64,000 nucleotides of DNA. Source: DATFVJ01 sp963851085. Its GTDB lineage: Bacteria > Actinomycetota > Actinomycetes > Streptosporangiales > Streptosporangiaceae. Under the pieces are notes generated by a model. The model saw only the letters and a program-made list of their open reading frames with translations. It was not told the origin of the DNA and searched no databases. The DNA lies in NCBI GenBank assembly GCA_963851085.1, contig CAWKNX010000005.1, positions 62,001-126,000 of the forward strand, read 5' to 3'. Positions 27,623 through 38,302 of the stretch are shown one piece after another. The position numbers were made by a program, and so were the translations under genes. Every line of letters begins with the position of its first letter. The first letter of the stretch is position 1.

Positions 27623-28045
27623 TTAGCGGGGTAGCGGTAACGCTTCACCGAGATGCTGGATGCGCCCGTCACGCGTGCTGCATGCGTGATGCCCTTCGGG
27701 CACCCTGGACCGTGATCTTCCCGGATCGGTTCTGCACCTGCCGGAGGACGTCAGCAGCGGGGTCACCCCGGGCGTGCTCGGCAGGCGGAAGATCAGGCGC
27801 CGGGCAGGCCGGGCCGGCTGCGCAGCGGCGGCCATCTGGTCGAATGCCTGCTGCGCGTGGATCGGCGTGAGCTGCCAGAGCCGGACGTCGAGCAGCGAGC
27901 CGCTGTCGAACGCCGCCGTGCGCACCTGGGCGCAGTAGCGCTGCAGTAACGCCAGGCCCAGCGACACGCCGTAGGAGACGCCATACAGGTTGATCTTGTT
28001 CTAGCCGAGCACCACCCTGACATGGTCGAGGTCGCGGACGGCGGC
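27623..28045 (-). pseudogene. Alpha/beta hydrolase (peptidase S33-type) remnant with internal stop
   Basis: The frame reads AVRDLDHVRVVLG, then TAG (28003-28001) where the family has Glu, then NKINLYGVSYGVSLGLALLQ and RTAAFDSGSLLDVRLWQLTP. GVSYG is the nucleophile elbow. Neither the N-terminal strand region nor the catalytic Asp and His regions are present. Dead gene of the tripeptidyl-aminopeptidase type. Confidence 0.75.
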
Positions 28046-28250
28046 GCTCGTCGTATCGTGGCGCGGGCCGCGGTTCACCGAAGCAAGGCCCCACTCTCAC
28101 CGGTAATGCGCTCAATCCCCGCGCTCAACTGCAACTGCCCCGCGCTCCATCACAACCGGCAGTTCAAGTGGGCCGTTGGCTCCCCTCGGCCGAGCTTCAG
28201 GTGCGGCCCTGGGCGTGGCGGCAGCTGGTTTCCGTGACGGCCGGCGGCCC

Positions 28251-29585
28251 TCAGCGGTGCCCGATGGGGATGTAGGCGCGCTCGGTCGCCCCGGTGTAGA
28301 CCTGGCGGGGGCGGCCGATCTTCGTCGCTGGGTCCGCCATCATTTCCCGCCATTGGGCGATCCAGCCGGGGAGCCGGCCGAGCGCGAACAAGACGGTGAA
28401 CATCTCGGTCGGGAAGCCCATTGCGTTGTAGATCAGCCCGGTGTAGAAGTCGACGTTCGGGTAGAGCTTGCGCTCGGTGAAGTAGTCGTCGGACAGCGCG
28501 ATGTCCTCCAGGTGCAGCGCGATGTCCAGGAGCGGATCCCGTGCCGCCGTGCGGGAGAGGATCTCCTGCGCCGCCTTCTTCACGATCGCGGCGCGTGGGT
28601 CGTAGTTGCGGTAGACCCGGTGCCCGAAGCCCATCAGCTTCACGGCGCCGTGCCCGGATTTCACCTTGCGGACGAAGGCTGCGGCGTCGTCGCCGGAGGC
28701 GTGGATTTCCTGCAGCATTTCGAGTACGGCCTGGTTGGCGCCGCCGTGGAGCGGGCCGAACAGTGCGTTGACCCCAGCCGACACTGATGCGAACAGGTTG
28801 GCGTGGCTGGAGCCGACCAGGCGCACGGTGGCGGTGGAGCAGTTCTGCTCGTGGTCGGCGTGCAGCACGAACAGCATGTCAAGCACGCGGGCCAAGACCG
28901 GGTCGACCGCGTACGGCGCAGTCGGCAAGCCAAAGGTCATACGGAGAAAGTCCTCCACGTACCCCAGCGAGTTGTCCGGGTACAGCAGCGGCTGCCCCAT
29001 CGCGGTCTTGTGCGCGTACGAGGCGATGGTCGGCAGCTTGGCCAGCAGCCGCGCCGTGGAGATCTCCACCTGCCCGGCGTCGAACGGGTCGAGGCTGTCC
29101 TGATAGAAGGTCGACAGCGCGGTCACCGCCGAGGACAGCACGGCCATCGGGTGCGCGTCGCGCGGGAAGCCGTCGAAGAAGCGGCGCATCTCCTCGCGCA
29201 GCAGTGTGTGCACCTTGATCTGCTCCGAGAAGCCGGCCAGCTGATCGCTGGTCGGCAGCTCCCCGTAGATCAGCAGGTAGGACACCTCCAGGAAAGAGGA
29301 TTTCTGCGCGAGCTGCTCGATCGGGTATCCGCGGTAGCGCAGGATCCCGGCGTCCCCATCGATGTAGGTGATCGCCGAGGTGCATGCCGCCGTGTTCACG
29401 AAACCCACGTCGAGCGTGACGCGCCCGGTCTCCTTGAGCAGTTTGCTCACGTCGAGCCCGGACGGGCCCTCGGTAGCCGGGTGCTCCGGCAGCGCAAGCG
29501 AACCCTTGTCGTGTCCCAGCGTGAAGTCAGCCGGGGATGCGCCAGCATCTTCGCCCGTGCCCCGCATCGGTGTACCGATCGTCAT
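28251..29585 (-). CDS. gltA: Citrate synthase
   Basis: 444 residues from the ATG at 29585 (AAGGAGACC upstream). Condenses acetyl-CoA and oxaloacetate at the entry of the TCA cycle. Typical motifs: ITYIDGDAGILRYRGYPIEQ near the start of the domain, LHADHEQNCSTATVRLVGSS (substrate His), GPLHGGANQAVLEML (His), VKLMGFGHRVYRNYDPRA (His/Arg) and PNVDFYTGLIY (catalytic Asp). Full length and intact. Single-gene unit; inverted repeats around 29660-29690 could be regulatory. Confidence 0.97.
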   Translation of the reverse strand: MTIGTPMRGTGEDAGASPADFTLGHDKGSLALPEHPATEGPSGLDVSKLLKETGRVTLDVGFVNTAACTSAITYIDGDAGILRYRGYPIEQLAQKSSFLEVSYLLIYGELPTSDQLAGFSEQIKVHTLLREEMRRFFDGFPRDAHPMAVLSSAVTALSTFYQDSLDPFDAGQVEISTARLLAKLPTIASYAHKTAMGQPLLYPDNSLGYVEDFLRMTFGLPTAPYAVDPVLARVLDMLFVLHADHEQNCSTATVRLVGSSHANLFASVSAGVNALFGPLHGGANQAVLEMLQEIHASGDDAAAFVRKVKSGHGAVKLMGFGHRVYRNYDPRAAIVKKAAQEILSRTAARDPLLDIALHLEDIALSDDYFTERKLYPNVDFYTGLIYNAMGFPTEMFTVLFALGRLPGWIAQWREMMADPATKIGRPRQVYTGATERAYIPIGHR

Positions 29586-30194
29586 CGCGGTCTCCTTATG
29601 TCCAGCCCCCGGGACCACAAGTGCCCGCCGATGTCGTCGATCCAGCGTCCAGCCTGATATACCCCAGAGGGTACGATCTTCCTATCGTAACTCGCGAATG
29701 GGCGCAGTGATACCGAGCGTGGTCACAGACAGAGACGGGTACCTGCGCAAGGCGGCCGGAAAAGCGGCGACGGGCGCTCGCCAGCTGCGTCGGCGTTGCC
29801 GCCGATCTTGTCGGCGACCGAGCGGCCTTCCTGGCAAGACCGCAGCGCTAGGCAGCCACGCTCTTCCTGGGCTGCGCCAATACCTAATACACGCCAGCCA
29901 CGACCTGCTCCACACCGCCGAACATGCCGGACGCCCACTCGCTCCCTGGCGCACGACAGTGCTCTTGGGGAATGCGGACGGGTGAGATCCCTAACTCCGC
30001 ACGCGGCGTGACACGATTGGGCCAGGTGGCTGTCCTCGCGTGGGCACCGATTTGACCGCATTGAAGTCACCGCGTGAGGTGACTGGGAAGCTGCGGATCG
30101 GACCGAGCTTTCGTTCGGTCACTGCTGCGGATGGGCTGGGAGGGCCGCCGGTTGAGCCGGATGATCGGGGTGAAAGGGATGGGGCGGCGCTGAG
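29586..30194. other. Intergenic, gltA upstream region
   Basis: No gene seen. Two short palindromes, TACCC/GGGTA at about 29661-29674 and TACGAT/ATCGTA at about 29671-29688, lie 75-105 bases upstream of gltA and may be operator or promoter structure. Confidence 0.4.
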
Positions 30195-30902
30195 ATGAAC
30201 GACGTCGGCCGGGCAAGCCGGGCTGCCGGTGCGGGTGGCGGTCCGCTCGGAACGCCCGCGGATCCCGCCCTGGTGACCGCACTCATCTCCCTCGCCGCGC
30301 GGACGCGCGAGCTCGTCGAGGCGGTTGTGCTCAGCGACGCAGCCGTCGCTGAGCTCGGTGCGGCGGCGGCCGAGATCGGGAACCTGACCGCGCGGCTCGG
30401 CTCGCGGCGCCGGCCAGGGCCCATCCGGTCCGAGGCCGATCCAGCGGATGGGCGGACGCGCCTGCGCCTGGCGCACAGCCCGGTGACGGGCGAGGCGAAT
30501 CCGCTCGCGCCGCCGATCAGGATCGCGACCACATCCGAGGGAACCGCACGCGCCGAGTTCATCCTTGGACCCGTCTACGAGGGGCCACCGGATGCCGTGC
30601 ATGGTGGCGTATGCGCGGCCATCCTTGATTCCCTGCTCGGGGCCGCTGCTGCCGCGGGGGATCGGCCTGGCATGACGGCGAAACTGACCCTCCGCTACCT
30701 GCGCCCGACGCCGTTGGGCGCACCACTCGTCGCCGAGGCCTGGATCAGGGGCGTGGAACGTCGCACCACAATAGTGGACGGCCGGATTCTCAACGAGCGG
30801 GGTCAGCTGACCGTGGAAGCCACCGGCGAATTCTCGCTCCCACTGCGCTGGCCGGGCCATGCGCAGCAGGGCGCAAGACCGGTCGACGGCCAGCCTGGCT
30901 GA
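30195..30902 (+). CDS. PaaI-type hotdog thioesterase
   Basis: 235 residues. The N-terminal ~120 residues are helical and variable. The C-terminal hotdog domain has the signature PVYEGPPDAVHGGVCAAILD, followed by GMTAKLTLRYLRPTPLGAPL and VERRTTIVDGRILNERGQLT. Such enzymes hydrolyse acyl-CoA thioesters; the substrate is unknown. Start chosen as the first ATG; ribosome site weak. Confidence 0.85.
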   Translation: MNDVGRASRAAGAGGGPLGTPADPALVTALISLAARTRELVEAVVLSDAAVAELGAAAAEIGNLTARLGSRRRPGPIRSEADPADGRTRLRLAHSPVTGEANPLAPPIRIATTSEGTARAEFILGPVYEGPPDAVHGGVCAAILDSLLGAAAAAGDRPGMTAKLTLRYLRPTPLGAPLVAEAWIRGVERRTTIVDGRILNERGQLTVEATGEFSLPLRWPGHAQQGARPVDGQPG

Positions 30903-31273
30903 TCACGCGGCATCGTCCACGTCCGTCCACCTGGGCCGGTACTCCTTCACCACACCTGCCGGACCGGCCTGCACGCACTGCGCGACCCCGACCACGACGA
31001 CGGCGGGGGATGGGTCACGCCGGCCAAGAAGGTGGGCGGGCGGGAGCCGACCTGGCGCGCCCCTCGGTGAAAGATCACGATGCTGGCGGTTGTCGTTCCA
31101 TCGATCTCAATTAGTCCGTGGCCGGTGGGTCTTCGTCGCAGTGCCAGACGGGCATCGACCCCTGCGACCCGCGGCGCCCCGCACCGCCGACGCCCGCTCA
31201 GGCCGAACAATTCGGACGCGTATTTGCGTCTTCTTGGTGGGCGGACCATCGAACCGATGCAAGAATCGCGGTC
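30903..31273. other. No gene recognised
   Basis: Intergenic; no coding frame or structure that I can support. Confidence 0.4.
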
Positions 31274-31639
31274 GTGACGGGTCCATATGCAACGGCGATC
31301 ATGATCGTCGCGCTTCTGCTCGCGGCCTGGGCGTTCGGACTCGTCCTGTTCAACCGGCCGCCCAATGCCGCCCTGGCAGTGGGTGGCGCGGTGCTCGAGG
31401 TGCTGCTCATCGGCTTCCTCATCGGCGGCATCGTGCAGATGGTCGGGAGCCACCACGTGTTCGCCCGGGCTGAGTTCGTCCTCTATCTGGTGGCGTGCGT
31501 GGCCATCCCGCCCGCGGCCCTCGCGTGGGGGTGGGGGGAGCGCAGTCGGGCGGGTACGGCCGTCCTTGCCGTGGGTTTCCTGATCATGCCGGTAATGGTG
31601 ATTCGGGTGCACCAGGTCTGGGCCGGTCCCGTTGGCTGA
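31274..31639 (+). CDS. Small integral membrane protein (first of pair)
   Basis: 121 residues from a GTG at 31274. Four hydrophobic stretches: AIMIVALLLAAWAFGLVLF, GGAVLEVLLIGFLIGGIVQM, FVLYLVACVAIPPAALAWGW and TAVLAVGFLIMPVMVIRVH. Resembles a conserved actinobacterial membrane family of unknown role. Overlaps the next gene by 8 bases; translational coupling likely. Confidence 0.75.
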   Translation: MTGPYATAIMIVALLLAAWAFGLVLFNRPPNAALAVGGAVLEVLLIGFLIGGIVQMVGSHHVFARAEFVLYLVACVAIPPAALAWGWGERSRAGTAVLAVGFLIMPVMVIRVHQVWAGPVG

Positions 31640-32042
31640 GACCGGCGCGCGGGCGCCTGCTCGGTCGACCAGCCGCGGGTTCGGCCGGGTGCTTGTCGCT
31701 GTCTACGGTCTCTTCGCCCTCGCGGCGACCGCCCGTTCGGCGGTCCAGATCGCAACCAAGTTCCACGAGGCGCCGCTAGCGTACCTGCTGTCCGCGTTCG
31801 CCGGTCTCGTGTACATCGTCGCCACGGTGTCGCTGGCCCGGGGGGACGCCGCCTCGCGGCGAGTTGCCACCGTGGCAATCAGCATCGAACTGGTCGGCGT
31901 GATCACGGTCGGGGCGGCGAGCGAGATCTTCTCGAAGGCGTTCCCTGAGGCCACGGTGTGGACCGGGTTTGGCAGCGGCTACGGGTTCGTACCCCTCGTG
32001 CTGCCGTTCGTCGGCCTGTGGTGGCTGCGCCACACGCGCTGA
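31632..32042 (+). CDS. Small integral membrane protein (second of pair)
   Basis: 136 residues from a TTG at 31632 overlapping the preceding stop. Four membrane segments: VLVAVYGLFALAATARSAVQ, APLAYLLSAFAGLVYIVATV, VATVAISIELVGVITVGAAS and FVPLVLPFVGLWWL. The VYGLFALAATARSAVQIATK segment is typical of a conserved Streptomyces-type membrane family of unknown function. A GTG a little downstream is an alternative start. Confidence 0.75.
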   Translation: MAETGARAPARSTSRGFGRVLVAVYGLFALAATARSAVQIATKFHEAPLAYLLSAFAGLVYIVATVSLARGDAASRRVATVAISIELVGVITVGAASEIFSKAFPEATVWTGFGSGYGFVPLVLPFVGLWWLRHTR

Positions 32043-32344
32043 CGGCTCGCCGTCACTCGTATCTACGCACCAGTTCCGTGATCCACCCGGGAGCGTCCCG
32101 CAGCACCGCATCCTCGGGCGCCGTCACTTTCGTTCCTCTCCACCAGGCGACCCGGACACGGCGGCCTGCGCGGCCGCTGGATGGCGCGCGCCCGGGCGAG
32201 ATGCACGTGACCGTCGCGGGCGAGAGTACCCCCACCCGCGCCACTTCTGCTGATGATGATGTCATAGCGTTCGTCACGGGCTCTCGATGCGCGGCGCCGA
32301 CCACGCCGCGCATCGCCCGCACTGGGTGATCCCTGGAGATCGGA

Positions 32345-33055
32345 GTGGCGATGCAGCCAATGCCTGAGGACTGGGAGCGGGCCGTCGCCGCGGTCGCCCA
32401 CCCGGACGACCTCGAGTACGGCGCTGCCGCCGCCGTCGCCCGCTGGACGGCGGCCGGCCGCGATGTCTCCTATGTGATCGCGACCCGGGGTGAGGCAGGT
32501 ATCGCGGGGATGCCCCCCGACCGCGTGGGCCCACTCCGCGAGGAAGAGGAGCGGCGCAGTGCGGCGGTCGTCGGGGTACGCGAGGTGGTGTTCCTCGATC
32601 ACCGGGATGGAGTGGTGGAATACGGCGTGCCGCTGCGCCGCGACCTGGCCGCGGAATTCCGCCGCCTGCGGCCGGACGTCGTGATCGCCATGAACTTCGC
32701 TCTCACCTGGGGCGACAGCGGGTCGGTCAACCATGCCGACCACCGTGCGGTCGGCCTCGCGGTGCTCGACGCCTGCCGCGACGCGGCCAACCCGTGGCTG
32801 TTTCCCGACGCGGGACCGCCATGGTCAGGCATCAGGCACGTCTACGTGGCTGCGAGCAATGAGCCGACGCACTACGTGGACGTCAGCGCCACGATCGAGG
32901 CGGGCATCGCGTCGCTGCGCGAGCATGCTGCCTACATCGAAGGGCTGGGCAGGGACTTCGACCCCGACGAGTTCCTGCGCGACATGGCCGGCTTCGTCGG
33001 CCTCGCCGCGGGGTGCGACTACGCGGTCGGCTTCCGCCGCTACGACGCCGGATAG
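32345..33055 (+). CDS. PIG-L/LmbE-family N-deacetylase
   Basis: 236 residues. The zinc motif AVAHPDDLEYGAAAA (P-D-D) near residue 16, GEAGI, HRDGVVEYG and NHADHRAVGLAVLDACRDAA (His residues) define the family. Members deacetylate GlcNAc conjugates, including mycothiol pathway intermediates. The start is either GTG 32345 or ATG 32351. Substrate not determinable. Single-gene unit. Confidence 0.9.
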   Translation: MAMQPMPEDWERAVAAVAHPDDLEYGAAAAVARWTAAGRDVSYVIATRGEAGIAGMPPDRVGPLREEEERRSAAVVGVREVVFLDHRDGVVEYGVPLRRDLAAEFRRLRPDVVIAMNFALTWGDSGSVNHADHRAVGLAVLDACRDAANPWLFPDAGPPWSGIRHVYVAASNEPTHYVDVSATIEAGIASLREHAAYIEGLGRDFDPDEFLRDMAGFVGLAAGCDYAVGFRRYDAG

Positions 33056-33326
33056 GCCACGCCGCCCGGCGACCGGGTGCGCGGCGAATGATCGCGGCTA
33101 GCGCGGCCGAAGTCTCTACGAGCCACGCGGCGCCGATGTACTTCTTTCCGGTCAGCACGATCCTTTAAGGTATTGCCCATGGGCATTTGCTGTCCGGGCC
33201 ACTGCATTCCGGACGGCACCTGCAGGGCCTGCCCATCCATTCGATGATTGCTGATCGTCGGACACGGCTCCCTTTCTGGGGCCGTGGTAACGGTTAACGG
33301 GGACTGTTTCGCAACAAAGGGGAACA

Positions 33327-34259
33327 ATGAAGAAGACGATCGTGACCTCGCTGCTGGCAATCGTCGGCGCAGGGTCGCTGCTCGCGACCACGGGGGCAGC
33401 GAATGCCGGGACGGACTCGCCGCTGCCGCACCGGCCCGCCGCGCTCACCTGCCCGACGGGGACGACATGCGGCTCCTATGCCGTGACCGGCCTTGGTGCA
33501 CGGAAGCAGCAGGTTATCGCGGCCGGCGCCACGGTGCTTGACCTTAGCGTCGCCATGGAGGAAACCGCCACCATGCTGACCGCCTACTACCCGTACGTAA
33601 AGAATCCGTACACCGATAACCCGTACCGGATTAACCCGTACGAGGCTAATCCATACGGGGATAACAAGACCGGCGATGCGGCCAACTTCGGCATCTTCAA
33701 GCAGAACTGGATGATGCTGCGCGCGGGGTGCGGCCAGTTCAAGAGCCAGACGGCCGCCAACTACAACAACGGTGCGGCCCTCAACAAGAACATCAAGCAG
33801 GACGTTACCTGCATGAACCAGGATCAGAGCTACTACGGAATGACCAAATGGTTCGCCGCGCAGCGTGCCGGGGCCGCGGGGCTGAAGAACACCAGCACCA
33901 CCGATATCAACAGATATAAGACGGCGGTCCTCTGGATTCAGACCCAGCTCAACTCCAATCCTCAGAACCTGAAAAACGACACACGGTTCTGGGTCTTCGT
34001 GCCCAGTCTGTACGTGGTGGCCAGGAGCATCGTGGGGGACGCGGCCCAGAATGGCACCACGGTCGAGAAGGCCGTCCCTGAGGGCCCAGTCAGTGTGGGC
34101 CCGGACGGTGATGCGTCGGTGCCTGTGCGGATCACGTTCTCTGACGGCACTCATATGGATGGTGTCGCGACCCGGTACGCGAATGGCGACAACACCTACA
34201 CGGTTGGCCGTGGCTCGTCATGGCGGGGCCGCGCGGCGAAGCGGCACGCCGGCCAGTGA
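33327..34259 (+). CDS. Secreted protein with NPY repeats
   Basis: 310 residues with a Sec signal peptide (MKKTIVTSLLAIVGAGSLLA, cleavage near residue 27) and AAAGGGGAAC before the ATG. Residues ~90-112 hold four copies of N-P-Y plus two residues. Next comes TGDAANFGIFKQNWMMLRAG, reminiscent of secreted proteins I recall from actinobacteria and fungi, then a globular C-terminus. Two conserved-looking cysteines around 42-48 and two around 135-163 may form disulfides. Enzymatic role unknown; a strong hairpin follows it. Confidence 0.75.
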   Translation: MKKTIVTSLLAIVGAGSLLATTGAANAGTDSPLPHRPAALTCPTGTTCGSYAVTGLGARKQQVIAAGATVLDLSVAMEETATMLTAYYPYVKNPYTDNPYRINPYEANPYGDNKTGDAANFGIFKQNWMMLRAGCGQFKSQTAANYNNGAALNKNIKQDVTCMNQDQSYYGMTKWFAAQRAGAAGLKNTSTTDINRYKTAVLWIQTQLNSNPQNLKNDTRFWVFVPSLYVVARSIVGDAAQNGTTVEKAVPEGPVSVGPDGDASVPVRITFSDGTHMDGVATRYANGDNTYTVGRGSSWRGRAAKRHAGQ

Positions 34260-34319
34260 AGGTTCTCCTGACCTGGGCTGTTAGTCCCTTATCGAGCCCA
34301 GATCGGGGAGCACCTGAGG

Positions 34320-34347
34320 GGCCCCGGCGCGGCAACGCGCCGGGGCC
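34320..34347 (+). terminator. 12-bp stem hairpin with GCAA tetraloop
   Basis: GGCCCCGGCGCG and its exact complement flank GCAA, a GNRA loop. It lies 60 bases past the stop of the secreted-protein gene. Confidence 0.75.
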
Positions 34348-34505
34348 GCCCGGCCTCGCACCCGCCCCGGCAGCGAGGCCGGGTAGCGCTCAGCGAGCTT
34401 GCGCGAGCCCAGACCCACAGGGAAGATCGCGCTGATCCCGCAGCCGCGTTCGGTGACAGGAGGTGTCACCTGGTGTAGGTGGCGCAGGCGCGGAGCCGTT
34501 CGGGA

Positions 34506-34814
34506 TCAGCCCGGGTTCTCCCCACCACCTCGCGCTGCCTCCGTGAGATGCTGGTAGTCGGGATGGCTGGCGATCCAGTCCGCCATGAAGGGGCAAAGCG
34601 CGCGCACCCGCTTGCCGCGCGCGGCCGCGTCGTCGAAGGCGGCACGGGCAAGGGCACTGGCGACCCCGTGGCCCTGGAAGGCCCGCTCCACCTCGGTGTG
34701 CGGGAACACGATGAGGCCGTCGCGGCGCAGGTAGCTGGCGAAACCGGCGAGTTCGCCGTCGATCCACGCCTCGAACCTCTGGCGGTCCGGCGCGTCGGTA
34801 ACGGTGAGGTTCAT
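34506..34814 (-). CDS. GNAT-family N-acetyltransferase, YjdJ-like
   Basis: 102 residues, short for a GNAT but typical of the YjdJ/Gtn10-like class: FEAWIDGELAGFASYLRRDG, VFPHTEVERAFQGHGVASAL (acetyl-CoA binding V-x-x-x-x-x-G-x-G) and RALCPFMADWIASHPDY. Second gene after the HAD gene, 24 bases apart. Its stop codon lies at the edge of the dispersed 31-bp element. Confidence 0.88.
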   Translation of the reverse strand: MNLTVTDAPDRQRFEAWIDGELAGFASYLRRDGLIVFPHTEVERAFQGHGVASALARAAFDDAAARGKRVRALCPFMADWIASHPDYQHLTEAARGGGENPG

Positions 34815-34838
34815 GTCAGTCCTGCCTTGTCGGGGAGC

Positions 34839-35543
34839 TCAGGGCGGCGGCTGGCGCACACCAAGTTCGTCGAGCCGGCTGAGCAGGTCCGCCGGGTCTG
34901 CATAGACACGGAACGCCCCGGCACGTTCGAGTTCTTCCCGCCCGTACCCACCGGACATGAGGCCGATGCCAAGTGCTCCCGCGCGCCTGGCGGCGAGGAG
35001 ATCCCACACGCTGTCGCCCACGACCATTGCGTGTGCGGGTTCGATGCCGAGCATCGCCGCGGCTGCGAGGAAGAGATCGGGGTCGGGCTTGGCGTGGCGC
35101 ACCATGTCGCGGGTGATCATCGGGGTGTCGTCGGGGAGCCCGAGTACGCCGAGCGCGGAACGTGCGGTCGCGGCGTAGCCGCTTGTCGCGATCGCCCACG
35201 GAACATGCTGCCTGGAGAGCGCTCCAAGCAGTTCGGTCGCGCCCGGCAGCGGGCCGACCGAGTCGCTGCGTTTCTTGTACTCGCTGGCATGCGCGTGCTG
35301 CAACTGCTCGATCTCCGTCGCGGAAAGCGAGCACCCCGTCTCCCGCAGCAGCGCGGTCACGAACAGGCCGCCGCTCATCCCGATCCGCCGGTGGATGCGC
35401 CACACCGACAGGTCGATGCCGAGCGCGGAAAGCGCCGCGCGCCACGCGAGCACGTGCTGGTAGACGCTGTCGATCAGCGTGCCGTCGAGATCGAAGAGGA
35501 ACGCGGGAGGCGGTGTCTCCGGGTACAGAACTTGCTCGGTCAC
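34839..35543 (-). CDS. HAD-superfamily phosphatase
   Basis: 234 residues. HAD motif I is FLFDLDGTLIDSV, motif II lies in IATSGYA, motif III is the Lys in HAKPDPDLFL, motif IV is VVGDSVWDLLAARRAG. An all-helical cap lies between I and II, as in phosphoglycolate phosphatase-like and sugar-phosphate phosphatases. GTG start. Probably co-transcribed with the downstream GNAT. Confidence 0.92.
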   Translation of the reverse strand: MTEQVLYPETPPPAFLFDLDGTLIDSVYQHVLAWRAALSALGIDLSVWRIHRRIGMSGGLFVTALLRETGCSLSATEIEQLQHAHASEYKKRSDSVGPLPGATELLGALSRQHVPWAIATSGYAATARSALGVLGLPDDTPMITRDMVRHAKPDPDLFLAAAAMLGIEPAHAMVVGDSVWDLLAARRAGALGIGLMSGGYGREELERAGAFRVYADPADLLSRLDELGVRQPPP

Positions 35544-35712
35544 GTGATCAGCATGCCCTACCAGCCAGGTGACTGTCCCGCTCCGGCCGCGCCCCGGGCC
35601 GTGCTCCCGGCCCGCGCCTCCGGCGATGCCTCGGGGCGTGCCTGCGCGCCGCGCCTTCGCGCCGCCGGCCGTGCCGCTGGCCCCCAGATCACATATGCGG
35701 TATTCCTTGACT

Positions 35713-35880
35713 GTGACCGGCTCGCCGCCATCCCCAGACGAGATCCGGGCGGCCGCGGAGATTCATCGTGAGCTGGGCCCGGAGTATGACAAGGCCGTCG
35801 TCGAATCCTTCCTCGAACGGCTCCGGGGCGCGAGCCGGGAGAGCCGGTTATGCGTCAGGCGTAGCACGCCGCGGTCTCCA
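35713..35880 (+). pseudogene. N-terminal fragment of a conserved actinobacterial hypothetical protein
   Basis: SPPSPDEIRAAAEIHRELGP then EYDKAVVESFLERL resembles the N-terminus of conserved actinobacterial proteins that continue into a membrane region. Here the sequence turns into unrelated, low-complexity reading after about 50 residues, so it is probably truncated. GTG at 35713 or ATG at 35695 as start. Confidence 0.5.
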
Positions 35881-36029
35881 CGTACAGCGCCGTTTTCACC
35901 CCCGATCCTTAACGGCTGCCGCAGGCTCGCCCCGCCCAGGATCTGGGCCCAGGCATGGCTGGCGGAGGGGGCGGCCTGCACCTGCGGTTCACGGCCGCCC
36001 CCCTCCGCTCGTCCGTCAGGCCGTCCCTG

Positions 36030-37676
<1,647 letters not shown>

Positions 37677-38302
37677 ACGTGCAAGTCCTTTCCCAGTTCG
37701 GCCCACCGAGGCGGGCAGGTCCCACCGCTCCGGCCGCCGATCTCGTCGCGTGGAATACGGGCAGCACTGTGCGGACGGCCATGTTGTCCACCACGGCGGC
37801 GGCCACCGGCCAGCCCGGGGGCGGCCGGGTGTGGACGGCGCGGAACCTCCTCGGCCATGGTCATCCTTCGTTACATCCGGCCGTGGGATCGGCGCCGCAA
37901 TGGACCTGCCGCTGCGGCGATTAGGAACGTATGCCGGGGCGATCTGCCTGGATACTCCCGGTGCGACGAGCCTGCAGAATGGCGCGAGGAGCGGTCGCGC
38001 GCGGGCGACGAGCGGTCGCGCCACCGCCGCGTGTGGTGGACCGCGCAATGGCTTGCTTGCGCATTACGGGTCGGTGGCTGGCCAGCCTGGCGGCTCAAGG
38101 TGACCTGCGCCGGTGATCGGATGAGTAATGCGATCCTGCCGGTGTCTCATTTGAAGACACCCGCGCCTGGCAGCCGCCTTCGTTCGGCGCCGGGCCATCC
38201 CGTGCGACCAGCGGTAAGGCGGTGCGAACCTGGGAGTAGTGAGGTCAGCCAGACCGGATTTCGGGCCTTTCCGGACCAGGCTCACCCAGTTATAGTGCGA
38301 TC
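37677..38302. other. Intergenic, divergent promoter region
   Basis: Separates the carboxylesterase from the LytS gene. No gene seen. On the plus strand TATAGT at 38291-38296 lies 6 bases before the kinase GTG. Confidence 0.5.
38291..38302 (+). promoter_or_regulatory. Leaderless -10 box of the sensor kinase operon
   Basis: TATAGT then GCGATC then the GTG start at 38303. The -35 region (TTTCCG, about 17 bases upstream) is weak. This resembles the leaderless promoters at 7640 and 21945. Confidence 0.5.

Noticed and set aside
33172..33192. TGCCCATGGGCA palindrome as an operator
   Set aside because: A 12-base palindrome in GC-rich DNA is weak evidence and it is 130 bases from the nearest start.
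37677..38048. N-terminal extension of the carboxylesterase to 38048
   Set aside because: The signal peptide starts at the ATG at 37676 with a ribosome site; upstream codons are low-complexity Arg/Pro.
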